Origin: BP-464 sp963825415
Lineage (GTDB): Bacteria; Actinomycetota; Thermoleophilia; Solirubrobacterales; Solirubrobacteraceae
Reading direction: 5' to 3'
DNA: 64,000 nt
NCBI GenBank assembly: GCA_963825415.1
Contig: CAWGTD010000006.1
Span: forward strand, 930,001 to 994,000
Part shown: positions 43,612 through 52,453 of the stretch, in pieces
Position numbering within the stretch: position 1 is the first letter of the stretch
Layout: the number at the start of each line of letters is the position of its first letter
Program-made: the position numbers and the translations under genes
The notes under the pieces: generated by a model
Databases searched by the model: none
Told to the model about the DNA's origin: nothing
What the model saw: the letters and a program-made list of their open reading frames with translations, nothing else

Positions 43612-45483
43612 ACGAACGAACGTGCGCAGCCACTGCTCCAGCGAGAGCAGTGACCAGATCAGCAGCCGGCGGTTGACCTTGCCGGCGAGGTGGTCCTCGA
43701 CCAGGCCGCGCACCGCGGGCCCGTCGAGGTACTCGTAGAGGCGCGCGTCGGAATCGAGCAGCGTGCGGCGCACGTAGTCGATCGACTCGCCGCGGAACCA
43801 GCTCGCGTCCGGCGCGGCGAAGCCCTGCTTCTGCCCGCCGGTGATCTCGGCGGGCACGTGGCGCTCCATCGCGCGGCGCAGCAGCAGCTTGCCGTCGCGC
43901 GCATCGGAGAAGAAGCGCTCGGTCTTGGGCCCCGGCTCGTTCTCGTCGAGCCGCACGACCTCCCCGAGGTTGCCGAGCTTGAGCCCCACCGGGACGCCCT
44001 GGGCGAAGTCGACGAGGTCGTTGTCGAGGAACGGCAGGCGGGTCTCCAGCGAGTGGGCCATCGAGAGCTTGTCCTCGACCACCAGCAGGCCGTGCAGGAA
44101 CGTGCGCGCCTCGAGGTAGAGCGAGTGGTTGATGTAGTCCTCCGGGCGCGTCAGCTCCGGCGCGTGGGTCTGGAAGACGTCGGCGAAGATGGCGCGCGTG
44201 TCGACGTCGCGCACGTCGCTCCAGATCGGGGCGAAGACGCGCTCGATGTCGTTCGGTGCCAGCAGGCGCTGCCAGAAGCCGTAGTACTTGGCGACGTAGT
44301 CGTCGAAGGAGTCGTTGACGACCGCGCGGTAGTAGCGCCACGGGTAGCCGCCGAACAGCTCGTCGCCGCCGGCGCCCGACAGGACGACCTTGACGAACTT
44401 GGCCGCCAGGCGGGCCGCGTAGTAGTTCGGATAGCACTGGCCGACGCGGGGGTCCTCCAGATGCTCGGTCAGCGTCGGCATCACGCGCTCGAGGTCGCCG
44501 GCCTTGAGCACCATCTCGTAGTGCTCGGTGCCGAACAGGTACGACATCCGCTCGGCCTTGATGCGCTCGTCGAAGGCCAGCTCGATGCCGGATGCCGAGG
44601 ACAGGTCGAAGCCGACGGTGAACGACGTGAAGGCATCGGAGAACTGCGGCGCGGCGACAGCGGTGATCGAGCCCGAGTCCATGCCGCCTGACAGGTAGGA
44701 GCCGACCGGCACGTCGGCCACGAGCTGGCGCGTCACGGCCTGACGGAAGAGGCGGTCGAGCTCCTCGAGGCACTCGCGCTCGTCGACCGGCCCGTCGGGC
44801 TCGCGGAAGTCGAAGTCCCAGTAGCGCTCGATCCGCGGCTCGCCGTCGGCCCCTACCCGCATCAGCGTCCCCGGCGGCAGCAGCTTCACGCCGGCGAACA
44901 GCGTCCGCTCGGTGAACAGGTTCTGGAACGTCAGGTACTCGAGCAGCGCCTGGCGGTCGAGGTCGGCGCGCATCGCCGGATGGGCGAGCAGCGCCTTGAC
45001 CTCCGATCCGAACAGCAGCGCGTTGCCTGCCCGCGTCCAGTACAGCGGCTTGATGCCGTAGCGGTCGCGGGCGAGCAGCAGCTCGCGGCGCTCGCGGTCC
45101 CACAGCGAAAGCGCGTAGAGGCCGTTGAAGCGCTCCAGCGCGGCGGCGCCCCACTCGGCCAGCGCGTAGAGGACGACCTCCGTGTCGCAGCGCGACCGGA
45201 AGCGGCGGCCGAGCGACTCGAGCTCTGCCCGCAGCTCGGCGAAGTTGTAGACCTCGCCGTTGTAGGACAGGACGAAGCGACCGTCCTCCGAGGCCATCGG
45301 CTGCTCGCCGGCCGGCGAGAGGTCGATGATCGCCAGGCGGCGGTGCCCGAAGGCCAGCGGCCCGTCGGCGAACGTCCCCTCGCCGTCCGGACCGCGGTGC
45401 GCGATGGCGTCCGCCATCGCGCCCGCCACGTCAGGGGAGGCGGGGGCGCCGTCGAGGTTGAGGATGCCTGTGATGCCGCACAT
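43609..45483 (-). CDS. asnB: Asparagine synthase (glutamine-hydrolysing), copy 2
   Basis: 624 residues from ATG 45483, Cys2 again the glutaminase nucleophile (MCGITGILNLDG). RRLAIIDLSPAGEQPM and YNGEVYN define the glutaminase domain. SYLSGGMDSGSITAV near residue 261 is the ATP pyrophosphatase loop, and KLSMAHSLETRLPFLDNDLVD matches family blocks. It differs substantially from copy 1, so the two are not a recent duplication. It stands alone on the minus strand between plus-strand glycan genes. Its stop codon lies in the terminal repeat of the MITE-like element. Confidence 0.9.
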   Translation of the reverse strand: MCGITGILNLDGAPASPDVAGAMADAIAHRGPDGEGTFADGPLAFGHRRLAIIDLSPAGEQPMASEDGRFVLSYNGEVYNFAELRAELESLGRRFRSRCDTEVVLYALAEWGAAALERFNGLYALSLWDRERRELLLARDRYGIKPLYWTRAGNALLFGSEVKALLAHPAMRADLDRQALLEYLTFQNLFTERTLFAGVKLLPPGTLMRVGADGEPRIERYWDFDFREPDGPVDERECLEELDRLFRQAVTRQLVADVPVGSYLSGGMDSGSITAVAAPQFSDAFTSFTVGFDLSSASGIELAFDERIKAERMSYLFGTEHYEMVLKAGDLERVMPTLTEHLEDPRVGQCYPNYYAARLAAKFVKVVLSGAGGDELFGGYPWRYYRAVVNDSFDDYVAKYYGFWQRLLAPNDIERVFAPIWSDVRDVDTRAIFADVFQTHAPELTRPEDYINHSLYLEARTFLHGLLVVEDKLSMAHSLETRLPFLDNDLVDFAQGVPVGLKLGNLGEVVRLDENEPGPKTERFFSDARDGKLLLRRAMERHVPAEITGGQKQGFAAPDASWFRGESIDYVRRTLLDSDARLYEYLDGPAVRGLVEDHLAGKVNRRLLIWSLLSLEQWLRTFVR

Positions 45484-45569
45484 AGGGCCGCTCGTTGAAC
45501 GTCGCCATCATGCGCGAGTTGCGAGCGTGGCGCGGAATGGCGCCAGCGCGCGGATACCCTGCGGACGCG

Positions 45570-46457
45570 ATGCGTGTCCTGCTGACCGGGGCGAGCGGCC
45601 TCATCGGCCGCGAGCTCGTACGGCTCGCCCCGCCCGAATGGGAGCTGCTGGCGCTGGGCCGCCGGCCACCCGAAACCGGCACCTGGCTGAAGGCCGACCT
45701 GGCCGACCCCATCGCGCTGCAGGCGATCCTGCCCGGCGACCTCGACGCCGTCGTGCACCTCGCCCAGGGGCGGCGCTATCGCGACTTTCCGGAGTGCGCG
45801 CCGGAGGTCGTCGCCGTCAACGTCACCGCCACCGCAATCCTGCTCGACCACGCGGTCCGCAGCGGGGCCGGCGCGTTTCACCTCGCCTCGACCGCGACCG
45901 TCTACCGCCCGTCGGACGCGCCGCTCGACGAGACCGCGCCGACCGAGGCGCAGGGCATCTACGCGGCGAGCAAGCGCAGCGCCGAGCTGCTCTGCGGCCC
46001 CTACGCAAGCGTCCTGGGCTGCCGCGTGCTGCGGATCTTCACGGCCTTCGGCGCCGAGCGCGACGGACGGCTGGTCGCCGACCTGGTCGACCGCGTCGAG
46101 TCCGGCCGCCCCGTCGAGATCCGCGGCGAGCGCGGCCTGGTCACCAGCCCGATCCATGCGGTCGACGCCGCCCGCGCGCTCGTCGCATCGGTGAACCACC
46201 CCCCGGCTCCCGGCGATCTCGACGTCGTCAACGTGGGTGGCGCCGAGGCCCTGGGGCTCGAGGAGATGGCGACCGCGATCGGAGCGGCGCTCGGGCGCGA
46301 GCCGCTGTTCGACCGGCGCCCGGGCACGGACGTCGGGATCGTCGCCGACCGCCGGCGTTGCGTCGAGGTGCTCGGCGTCCCCGAGCCGCTCGCGTTCGCC
46401 GCCGCCATCGCGGCGGAGCTGCGCCCGACGGTCGAGGCGGTCGAGGGCCTGCGATGA
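45570..46457 (+). CDS. NAD-dependent epimerase/dehydratase
   Basis: ATG 45570 is chosen over an upstream in-frame start because TACCCT (45555-45560) ends nine bases before it and MRVLLTGASGLIGRELVRLA is the natural Rossmann opening; 295 residues. The active-site Tyr-x3-Lys is in QGIYAASKRSAELL, with STATVYRPSDAPLDE as the Ser/Thr position. VTSPIHAVDAARALV is the usual extended-SDR motif. It opens a seven-gene co-directional run to 50688 in which every gene overlaps the next. Confidence 0.85.
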   Translation: MRVLLTGASGLIGRELVRLAPPEWELLALGRRPPETGTWLKADLADPIALQAILPGDLDAVVHLAQGRRYRDFPECAPEVVAVNVTATAILLDHAVRSGAGAFHLASTATVYRPSDAPLDETAPTEAQGIYAASKRSAELLCGPYASVLGCRVLRIFTAFGAERDGRLVADLVDRVESGRPVEIRGERGLVTSPIHAVDAARALVASVNHPPAPGDLDVVNVGGAEALGLEEMATAIGAALGREPLFDRRPGTDVGIVADRRRCVEVLGVPEPLAFAAAIAAELRPTVEAVEGLR

Positions 46458-47254
46458 GCTGGGAGAGCCCGTTCACCTTCGACTTCCTGCGCGAGCTGCT
46501 CGACGAGGCGGGCCGAGCATGCGAGGTGCGCCTGCTGGGCGACGGCCTGCCCGCGCACGCCGGATCGGACCCCGTCCTGGTGGTCCGCCACGACGTCGAC
46601 CTCGCGCTGGAACCGGCCGTCGCGCTCGGTGACGTCGAGGCTCGCGCCGGCGTGCGGGCCACAGTGCTGGTGATGGTCGACTCCCCGCTCTACGACCTCG
46701 ACGCCGAGGGCTCGCGTGCAGCGTTGCGGACGCTGCGCGACATGGGGCACGACATCGGCCTGCACATGGACCTCGGGCCGCGCGGCGACCGCGAGGGCCT
46801 CGCGATCGACGAGGTCCTGCCCGAGATCGAGGCCTGCCGCGACCGGCTGGCGGACGTGCTCGGCGAGGCGCCGCGCGCGATCTCGTTTCACCGCCCGGCG
46901 GACCCGCTCGTCGCGGCGCTGGCCGAGCCCGCGGAGATCTGCGGGATGACCAACGCCTACCACGCCGCGCTGATGGCCTGTTACGTCGCCGACTCGGCGG
47001 GCACGTGGCGCCACGGCGACCCGCGGCCGATCCTGCGCCAGCCGCCGTGCGCCACGGTTCAGCTGCTGCTGCACCCGTTCTGGTGGGGGGAGCGCCATCA
47101 GTCGGCCGCCGACCGCCTGGAGACCTTCTACCGCGAGCGGACCGACGGCCTCGCTCCGTTCGACGCGCTGGCCTTCGACCGCACCCTCGCCAACGTCGTG
47201 CGGCGCGCGCGCCGCGCGGGGCTGCTGAGCCCGGCCGAGGTGGCCGCTCCGTGA
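46454..47254 (+). CDS. Polysaccharide-deacetylase-like protein
   Basis: 266 residues, ATGA overlap with the epimerase gene. VLVVRHDVDLALEPAVALGDVEARAG has the H-D-x-D metal motif; IGLHMDLGPRG, AISFHRPADP and LLLHPFWWGERH follow as further barrel motifs. It is related to the 41953 protein and, like it, has no signal peptide. It probably hydrolyses an acetyl or amide group of a cytoplasmic glycan precursor; actual chemistry unproven. Confidence 0.72.
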   Translation: MSWESPFTFDFLRELLDEAGRACEVRLLGDGLPAHAGSDPVLVVRHDVDLALEPAVALGDVEARAGVRATVLVMVDSPLYDLDAEGSRAALRTLRDMGHDIGLHMDLGPRGDREGLAIDEVLPEIEACRDRLADVLGEAPRAISFHRPADPLVAALAEPAEICGMTNAYHAALMACYVADSAGTWRHGDPRPILRQPPCATVQLLLHPFWWGERHQSAADRLETFYRERTDGLAPFDALAFDRTLANVVRRARRAGLLSPAEVAAP

Positions 47255-48126
47255 ACGGGGCTCAGAGCAAGCTCTCGACCGGCCTCGTGCGCCTGCTGAG
47301 GCGCGGCGTGGGGGTGCCGGGCCTGCGCTGGTTGAGCACGCGGAAGCCGATCGCCCGCATCACCGGAGCGATGCGCGGCGCGCTGGTCGTCGAAAGCCGG
47401 CGCTTTGCGCTCAACGAGCTGCGCCGTTCGGATTGCGAGGCGACCTACACGCTGCGGGGCGGCACGCGAAGGGCGGTGATCCGCCATCACAGCTTCGACG
47501 TCCTGACGCTCGGCGAGATCTTCGCGCGGGGGGAATACGCGCCGCCGGCGCCGGTCGCCGCCCGCCTCGACGCATTGGGGCGAGCGCCGCGCGTCGTCGA
47601 CCTCGGAGCGAACGTCGGGCTCTTCGGCCTGTGGATGCTGGCGCGCACACCTGCGGCGCAGATCGTCGCGTACGAGCCCGACCCGGAGAACGCCGCGGTG
47701 CACGCCCGGGTGATCGCCCTCAACGAGGCGGCCGCGCAATGGCGGCTGGTGCCCGCGTGTGCCGCGACGACCGACGGCAGCACGCGGTTCGTGGCGGGCA
47801 AGGAGACCCTGTCGCACGTCGATCTCCATGCGGCCGCAAACGGCGCGGCGGCCGACGTCCCGGCGATCGACGTCTTCCCCGACCTCATGAGCGCCGACTT
47901 CGCGAAGATCGACATCGAGGGCGGGGAGTGGTCGCTGCTGGAGGACCCGCGCTTCTCCGACCTCCCGACACCCGTGCTCTGCGTCGAATACCACCCCTAC
48001 GGCTGCCCGGAGCCCGACCCGGCGATCGCCGCCCGCGAGCGGCTCTCCGCGGCCGGCTATCGGGTCGAGACCATCGCAGTCGCCCACCTGCCCGGCCAGG
48101 GCCACGCCTGGGCGTGGAAGCCATGA
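47251..48126 (+). CDS. FkbM-family methyltransferase
   Basis: 291 residues from GTG 47251 (GTGA overlap). The FkbM blocks are VVDLGANVGLFGLWMLA, IVAYEPDPENAAVHARVIALN, and ADFAKIDIEGGEWSLLEDP; the DIEGGE motif is the family hallmark. Members O-methylate sugars in glycan and macrolide pathways. The N-terminal 100 residues are basic and less conserved. Confidence 0.87.
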   Translation: MNGAQSKLSTGLVRLLRRGVGVPGLRWLSTRKPIARITGAMRGALVVESRRFALNELRRSDCEATYTLRGGTRRAVIRHHSFDVLTLGEIFARGEYAPPAPVAARLDALGRAPRVVDLGANVGLFGLWMLARTPAAQIVAYEPDPENAAVHARVIALNEAAAQWRLVPACAATTDGSTRFVAGKETLSHVDLHAAANGAAADVPAIDVFPDLMSADFAKIDIEGGEWSLLEDPRFSDLPTPVLCVEYHPYGCPEPDPAIAARERLSAAGYRVETIAVAHLPGQGHAWAWKP

Positions 48127-48875
48127 GCCGCATCGGGCGCTTCGACACCGACTCGGCGGCGCTGCAGGCCCGGCTGGCCGCCCACGAGCGCTATTCGTCG
48201 GGCGACATGACCGGCTGGGCGCTCGAGCACCTCGGCGCCGAACCGGGCGACGACGTTCTCGACGTCGGCGCCGGGACGGGCGCCCAGACGCTGCGGCTCG
48301 CGCCGCAGGTCGCGTCGGTGCTCGCCGTCGACGCCTCCGAGGAGTCGCTGGCGCTCGTCGCGGGCGAGGCGCCGGAGAACGTGACCACGCTGGCGGGGAC
48401 CTTCGACGAGCTCGCGGGCCGGCCGTGCGAGCGGCGCTTTCACCGCGCGATCAGCTGCTACGCGCTCTATTACGCCGAGGACACCCGCGCGGTCATCGCC
48501 CGCGTGCGCGACCTGCTGCGCGACGACGGCGTCTTCTTCTTCTGCGGGCCGTCGTACGAGAACAACGCCGAGCTGCGCCGCTTCCACTGGGCGCTCGCCG
48601 GCGCCGAACCGCCGGGCCCGACGCCCGCCGCGACCTTCATGGAGCAGACCGGCCCGGCGATCTGCACCGAGCTGTTCGCGACCGTCGAGCGTTTGGAGTT
48701 CGAGAACCCCGTGCGCTACGACTCCGCCGCCGCGCTGGTCGACTACTGGCGCAACTACAACCTCTACGACCCCGAGCTCGAGGAACGCTTCGAGGCCGCG
48801 GCCGCCGAGCACTTCGCCGGCAACGCCGAGTTCGTGACGGCCAAGCGGGTCGTGGGGATCCGCGCCGCGGTGTGA
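48123..48875 (+). CDS. Class I SAM methyltransferase
   Basis: 250 residues, ATGA overlap. DDVLDVGAGTGAQTLRLA is the SAM glycine loop, VLAVDASEESLALV the acidic second strand, and FHRAISCYALYYAED the motif before strand 4. It then has RDDGVFFFCGPSYENN in place of the usual PGG loop. Likely a sugar or lipid O-methyltransferase of the same glycan pathway as its neighbours. Confidence 0.82.
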   Translation: MSRIGRFDTDSAALQARLAAHERYSSGDMTGWALEHLGAEPGDDVLDVGAGTGAQTLRLAPQVASVLAVDASEESLALVAGEAPENVTTLAGTFDELAGRPCERRFHRAISCYALYYAEDTRAVIARVRDLLRDDGVFFFCGPSYENNAELRRFHWALAGAEPPGPTPAATFMEQTGPAICTELFATVERLEFENPVRYDSAAALVDYWRNYNLYDPELEERFEAAAAEHFAGNAEFVTAKRVVGIRAAV

Positions 48876-49675
48876 TGGCCCTGACGTCGCCGCCCATGTC
48901 CGCGCCGCTCGACACCCGACAGCTCCTGCGCAGCGCGGTGGCCCATCCGACCTGGGTGGCGGCACACGCACGCCAGCTGATGGCCGCCCGGCGGCCCGAC
49001 CCCGTCCTGGATGCCGCCGCCAGCGAGCCCTACCTGATGAGCGCGCAGGAGGCGGTGGCCGCCGTCCTCGACGTCCGCGTCGCGCACGTCGCGGCGCACT
49101 GGCCGAGCGAGGTCTCAGACGCGGAGTCCGACGCGGCGTTTCAGCTGCGGGCGCTGGATGCGCGGCCGGTGCTGCGCGAGGTCGTGGCCGCGATCGTCCG
49201 GTTGATGCGCCCGGCCGTGATGGTCGAGACCGGGGTGGCCGCCGGGCACACGAGCGCCGTCGCGCTGGGCGTGATGGAGGAGATCGGCGAGGGCCGGCTC
49301 GTCAGCGTCGACCTGCCGCCGCTGCGCGTCGACCACGCCGACTACACCGGGCACGTCGTCGGACCCGAGCTTCGCGGGCGCTGGACGCTCGTCCTGGGTT
49401 CTTCCCGCCAGCAGCTGCCCCGCGTCCTGCGCAAGTGGGGCCCGATCGACGTGTTCCTGCACGACTCCGACCACGCCTACGCCGCACAGCTGCGCGAATA
49501 TCGCACGGCGTGGCCGCACCTCCGCGCGGGCGGCGTCTTGATTTCCGACGACGTCGCCAGCCCCGCCTTCCTGGAGTTCGCGAGCGAGGTGGGCGCGCGG
49601 CCTCACCTGATCGCGGGCACCGCCATGTCGGGCACCACCTCCGCCCTCGGCCTGCTGCGCAAGGCTCAGCCTTGA
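48875..49675 (+). CDS. Methyltransf_24-type SAM methyltransferase
   Basis: 266 residues; ATG 48875 overlaps the previous stop as TGATG. AVMVETGVAAGHTSAVALGVM and GRLVSVDLPPLRVDH form the SAM site. IDVFLHDSDHAYAAQLREYRTAWPHLRAGGVLISDD gives the metal-ligand style D/H/D residues of the CmcI/Methyltransf_24 group. It parallels the 30545 protein. The N-terminal 100 residues are helical and specific to this copy. Confidence 0.78.
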   Translation: MALTSPPMSAPLDTRQLLRSAVAHPTWVAAHARQLMAARRPDPVLDAAASEPYLMSAQEAVAAVLDVRVAHVAAHWPSEVSDAESDAAFQLRALDARPVLREVVAAIVRLMRPAVMVETGVAAGHTSAVALGVMEEIGEGRLVSVDLPPLRVDHADYTGHVVGPELRGRWTLVLGSSRQQLPRVLRKWGPIDVFLHDSDHAYAAQLREYRTAWPHLRAGGVLISDDVASPAFLEFASEVGARPHLIAGTAMSGTTSALGLLRKAQP

Positions 49676-50688
49676 GCGTCACGTACTTCACTCCCACCGA
49701 CGAGGCCTACGTGGTCCGTGTGCTCGCGCTGCACCGCTCGCTCTCGCAGCGATCGTCGGAGCCCGCGCGCCTGCAGGCGTACTGCTTTGACGCCGAGAGC
49801 CATGCCCTGCTCACCGAGGCGGCGCAACCGGGGCTCGACCCGATCCCGTTCGCCGAGGTCGAGCGCGACCGGCCCGAGCTCCTGGCCGTCAAGCCGTCGC
49901 GCACAGGGGCGGAGTACATGTGGACCGCCAAGGCGGCGATGGGGCTCGACGCCTTCCGTCGCCGGCCGGATGCCGAGCTCGCCCTCTACGCCGACGCGGA
50001 CCTGTTCTTCTACTGCGATCCGCTCGAGCTGCTGGCCGCGCACCCCGACGCGAACCTGTTCGTCACGCCCCACCGCTTCGCGCCGCACTATCGCCACCTG
50101 CGCTGCACCGGTCGCTTCAACGCCGGCTTCATCGGCTTTCGCCGGTCACCGGTCGCGACGGCTTGCCTGGAGTGGTGGCACGAGCGCTGCCTGGAGTGGT
50201 GCCACAGCTTCATCGAGCCCGGCCTGTACGCCGACCAGCGCTACCTCGAGCAGTGGCCGGCACGGTTCGGCTCCGTCTGCGAGCTCGACGCGCCGACCGC
50301 GAACGTCGCGCCCTGGAACTGGGACGGTCATGTACTGGAGTCGCCCGCGCTCGGCAACGGGCCGCTGATCGACGGTGCGCCGATCGTCTTCGTCCACTAC
50401 CACGGCGTCAGCCAGCGCAGCGACGCAAGCGTCGACTGGGCGCCCGGCGGCTACCTCATCGGCAACGAGCAACGCCGCGCGCTGCTCCCCGCCTACGAGG
50501 AGGCGCTCCGTGCTGCGCTGGACCGCGTCCGCGCCATCCGCTCCGGCTTCGTCGCGGGCATCGCGTCGCCGCCGACCGCCACGCAGCGCGCCGAGCGGAC
50601 GCTGCTCTCGACCGCGAGCCGTCTACGCCGTCGCTTCCCGCGCCTGGTGGAGCTGCAGGGCGGCCTCGGCGGCCGCAACGACGGCTGA
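49672..50688 (+). CDS. GT8-like nucleotide-diphospho-sugar transferase
   Basis: 338 residues from TTG 49672 (TTGA overlap). The opening SVTYFTPTDEAYVVRVLALHRSL is GT-A/GT8-like. LALYADADLFFYCDPLELL has the D-x-D metal motif, and FNAGFIGFRRSP with a downstream VFVHYHGVSQR matches the C-terminal His block of this fold. It adds a hexose to an acceptor in the cytoplasm. It ends the seven-gene run that starts at 45570; the next gene is convergent. Confidence 0.75.
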   Translation: MSVTYFTPTDEAYVVRVLALHRSLSQRSSEPARLQAYCFDAESHALLTEAAQPGLDPIPFAEVERDRPELLAVKPSRTGAEYMWTAKAAMGLDAFRRRPDAELALYADADLFFYCDPLELLAAHPDANLFVTPHRFAPHYRHLRCTGRFNAGFIGFRRSPVATACLEWWHERCLEWCHSFIEPGLYADQRYLEQWPARFGSVCELDAPTANVAPWNWDGHVLESPALGNGPLIDGAPIVFVHYHGVSQRSDASVDWAPGGYLIGNEQRRALLPAYEEALRAALDRVRAIRSGFVAGIASPPTATQRAERTLLSTASRLRRRFPRLVELQGGLGGRNDG

Positions 50689-50696
50689 TCGGCTGA

Positions 50697-51428
50697 TCAG
50701 CTCAACACGGCGAGCAGCGACAGTCCCACCGGGAGGTCGCGGCCCTTGGAGATCCAGCGCGCCTCTGCCGCCAGCGGCGCGCCCAGCGCTCCGTTGAGGC
50801 GCTGGGGAACGCGCTCGAGGTCCGACGCCCCGCGGTCGCGCGGCGGGCGCACGCGCTCGGCCAGCCGGACGGCGGCGGCGGCGGGCAGCAGCAGCGAGTT
50901 GAAGCCGGTCACGCGCTCCGGGCGCCAGCCCGCCTCGGTGGCGGCGGCCAGCAGGGTGCGCCGGGTGTAGCGGCGCCGGTGATTGTTGACGACGTCGTGC
51001 TGGCTCCACAGCGCCGGGTACGCCGGGACGGTCACGACCAGCCGTCCCGAAGCAGCGACGACACGGCGCAGCTCGCGCAATGCGAGGCGATCGTCGTCGA
51101 GGTGCTCGATGACGTCGAGGCAGGTGGCCAGGTCGAACGCGTCGTCTGCGAACGGCAGCCGCTCGTCCAGCGACCCGGCGACGACCTCGCCCACCCCGCG
51201 CTCGCGCGCGAGCCGCAGCGAGGCCTCCGCGGGCTCGAGGCCGGTCACGGGGCCGAGCCGCGCGAGGTCTAGGAGGTTGCGCCCCGAGCCGCAGCCGGCG
51301 TCGAGCACGCGCGCCGGGCGCGGCAGCTCGAGGCCGTCGATGACCTCGGCGAGGATCCGCCGGCGCCCGCGGTACCACCAGTGGACGTCCTCGACGGCGT
51401 GGGTGTTCAGCTCGTGGCGGACGTCCAT
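50697..51428 (-). CDS. Class I SAM methyltransferase
   Basis: 243 residues from ATG 51428. HWWYRGRRRILAEVID is the frequent N-terminal substrate lid. VLDAGCGSGRNLLDLA, VTGLEPAEASLRLA, LPFADDAFDLATCLDVIEHLDDD and SGRLVVTVPAYPALWSQHD are SAM-fold motifs; HRRRYTRRTL is the typical UbiE/Coq-like tail motif. It is divergent from the GT2 gene across a palindromic -10 region. It probably modifies a polyprenyl-linked or glycan substrate. Confidence 0.84.
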   Translation of the reverse strand: MDVRHELNTHAVEDVHWWYRGRRRILAEVIDGLELPRPARVLDAGCGSGRNLLDLARLGPVTGLEPAEASLRLARERGVGEVVAGSLDERLPFADDAFDLATCLDVIEHLDDDRLALRELRRVVAASGRLVVTVPAYPALWSQHDVVNNHRRRYTRRTLLAAATEAGWRPERVTGFNSLLLPAAAAVRLAERVRPPRDRGASDLERVPQRLNGALGAPLAAEARWISKGRDLPVGLSLLAVLS

Positions 51429-51442
51429 CTGGGTCGGGCATG

Positions 51443-51452
51443 AGGCTAGCCT
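51443..51452. promoter_or_regulatory. Palindromic -10 region between methyltransferase and GT2 genes
   Basis: AGGCTAGCCT is a perfect palindrome that contains TAGCCT on both strands. On plus it ends 8 bases before ATG 51461; on minus it ends 14 bases before ATG 51428. Confidence 0.5.
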
Positions 51453-51460
51453 TGGCCGCG

Positions 51461-52453
51461 ATGCTCGAAGAGCGCTCCGACGACCCTCTCGTCAGCGTCG
51501 TCGCGCCGGTGCTCGACGAGCGCGACTGCATCGACGCGTTCGTGGATCGCACGCTCGCGGCACTCGAGGGCACGCGCTGCGAGCTGATCATCGTCGACGA
51601 CGGGTCGACCGACGGCACCGCCGAGCACCTCGACACGCTGGCCGATGCCGATTCCCGCCTGCGCGTCGTGCACCTCTCGCGCAACTTCGGCCACCAGGCG
51701 GCGCTCACGGCCGGGCTCGACCGGGCCGCCGGCGACCTCGTGGTGACGATCGACTCCGACCTCCAGGACCCGCCCGAGCTCATCGGAACGCTGATGCAGC
51801 GCTGGCGCGACGGTGCCGACGTCGTCTACGCGGTCCGCCAGTCGCGCGCCGGCGAGTCGCGCTTCAAGCTGACCACCGCGCGCTGGTTCTACCGCCTCTT
51901 TCAGCGCTTCACCGACGTCCCGCTGGCGGAGAACTCCGGCGACTACCGGCTGCTCGATCGCCGCGCGCTCGACGCGCTGCTGGCGATGCCCGAGCGCAGC
52001 CGCTTCCTGCGCGGGATGACCGTCTGGATCGGCTTCACCCAGACCGCCGTGCCCTATGAGCGCGACGTCCGCGCGGCGGGGACCACCAAGTACACGCTGC
52101 GGCGCATGGTGCGGTTCTCGCTGGACGCGTTCTCGTCGTTCAGCCACACGCCGCTCCAGCTGGCCACGCTGCTCGGCTTCCTGTTCTCGGCGGTCGCGTT
52201 CGTCGCGATCCTCGTGGTGCTCGGGCTGCGCCTGGCCGGCTCCTACCAGTCGGGCTTCGCGACGCTGACGGTGTTCGTGCTGCTGCTCGGCGGCATCCAG
52301 CTGATCGCGATCGGCCTGATCGGCGAGTACCTCGGCCGCGTCTACGACGAGGTCAAGCGCCGGCCGTTGTACATCGTGCGCGAGGAGAGCGGCGAGGCGG
52401 GTCAGCCCGCCAGCGGTGCGCGGTACGTCTCGGACGAGCGCGTCGGGCAGTAG
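51461..52453 (+). CDS. GT2-family polyprenyl-phosphate glycosyltransferase (GtrB/DPM1-like)
   Basis: ATG 51461 is preferred over 51440 because TAGCCT (51447-51452) ends eight bases before it; 330 residues. VSVVAPVLDERDCIDAFVDRTL, IIVDDGSTDGTAE, HLSRNFGHQAALTAGLD and IDSDLQDPPE (metal site) are GtrB/ArnC motifs. Two C-terminal helices (about 235-260 and 270-295) end in GEYLGRVYDEVKRRPLYIV. It charges undecaprenyl phosphate with a sugar that GT39-like proteins use outside the membrane. GtrA is encoded at 20585. Confidence 0.9.
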   Translation: MLEERSDDPLVSVVAPVLDERDCIDAFVDRTLAALEGTRCELIIVDDGSTDGTAEHLDTLADADSRLRVVHLSRNFGHQAALTAGLDRAAGDLVVTIDSDLQDPPELIGTLMQRWRDGADVVYAVRQSRAGESRFKLTTARWFYRLFQRFTDVPLAENSGDYRLLDRRALDALLAMPERSRFLRGMTVWIGFTQTAVPYERDVRAAGTTKYTLRRMVRFSLDAFSSFSHTPLQLATLLGFLFSAVAFVAILVVLGLRLAGSYQSGFATLTVFVLLLGGIQLIAIGLIGEYLGRVYDEVKRRPLYIVREESGEAGQPASGARYVSDERVGQ

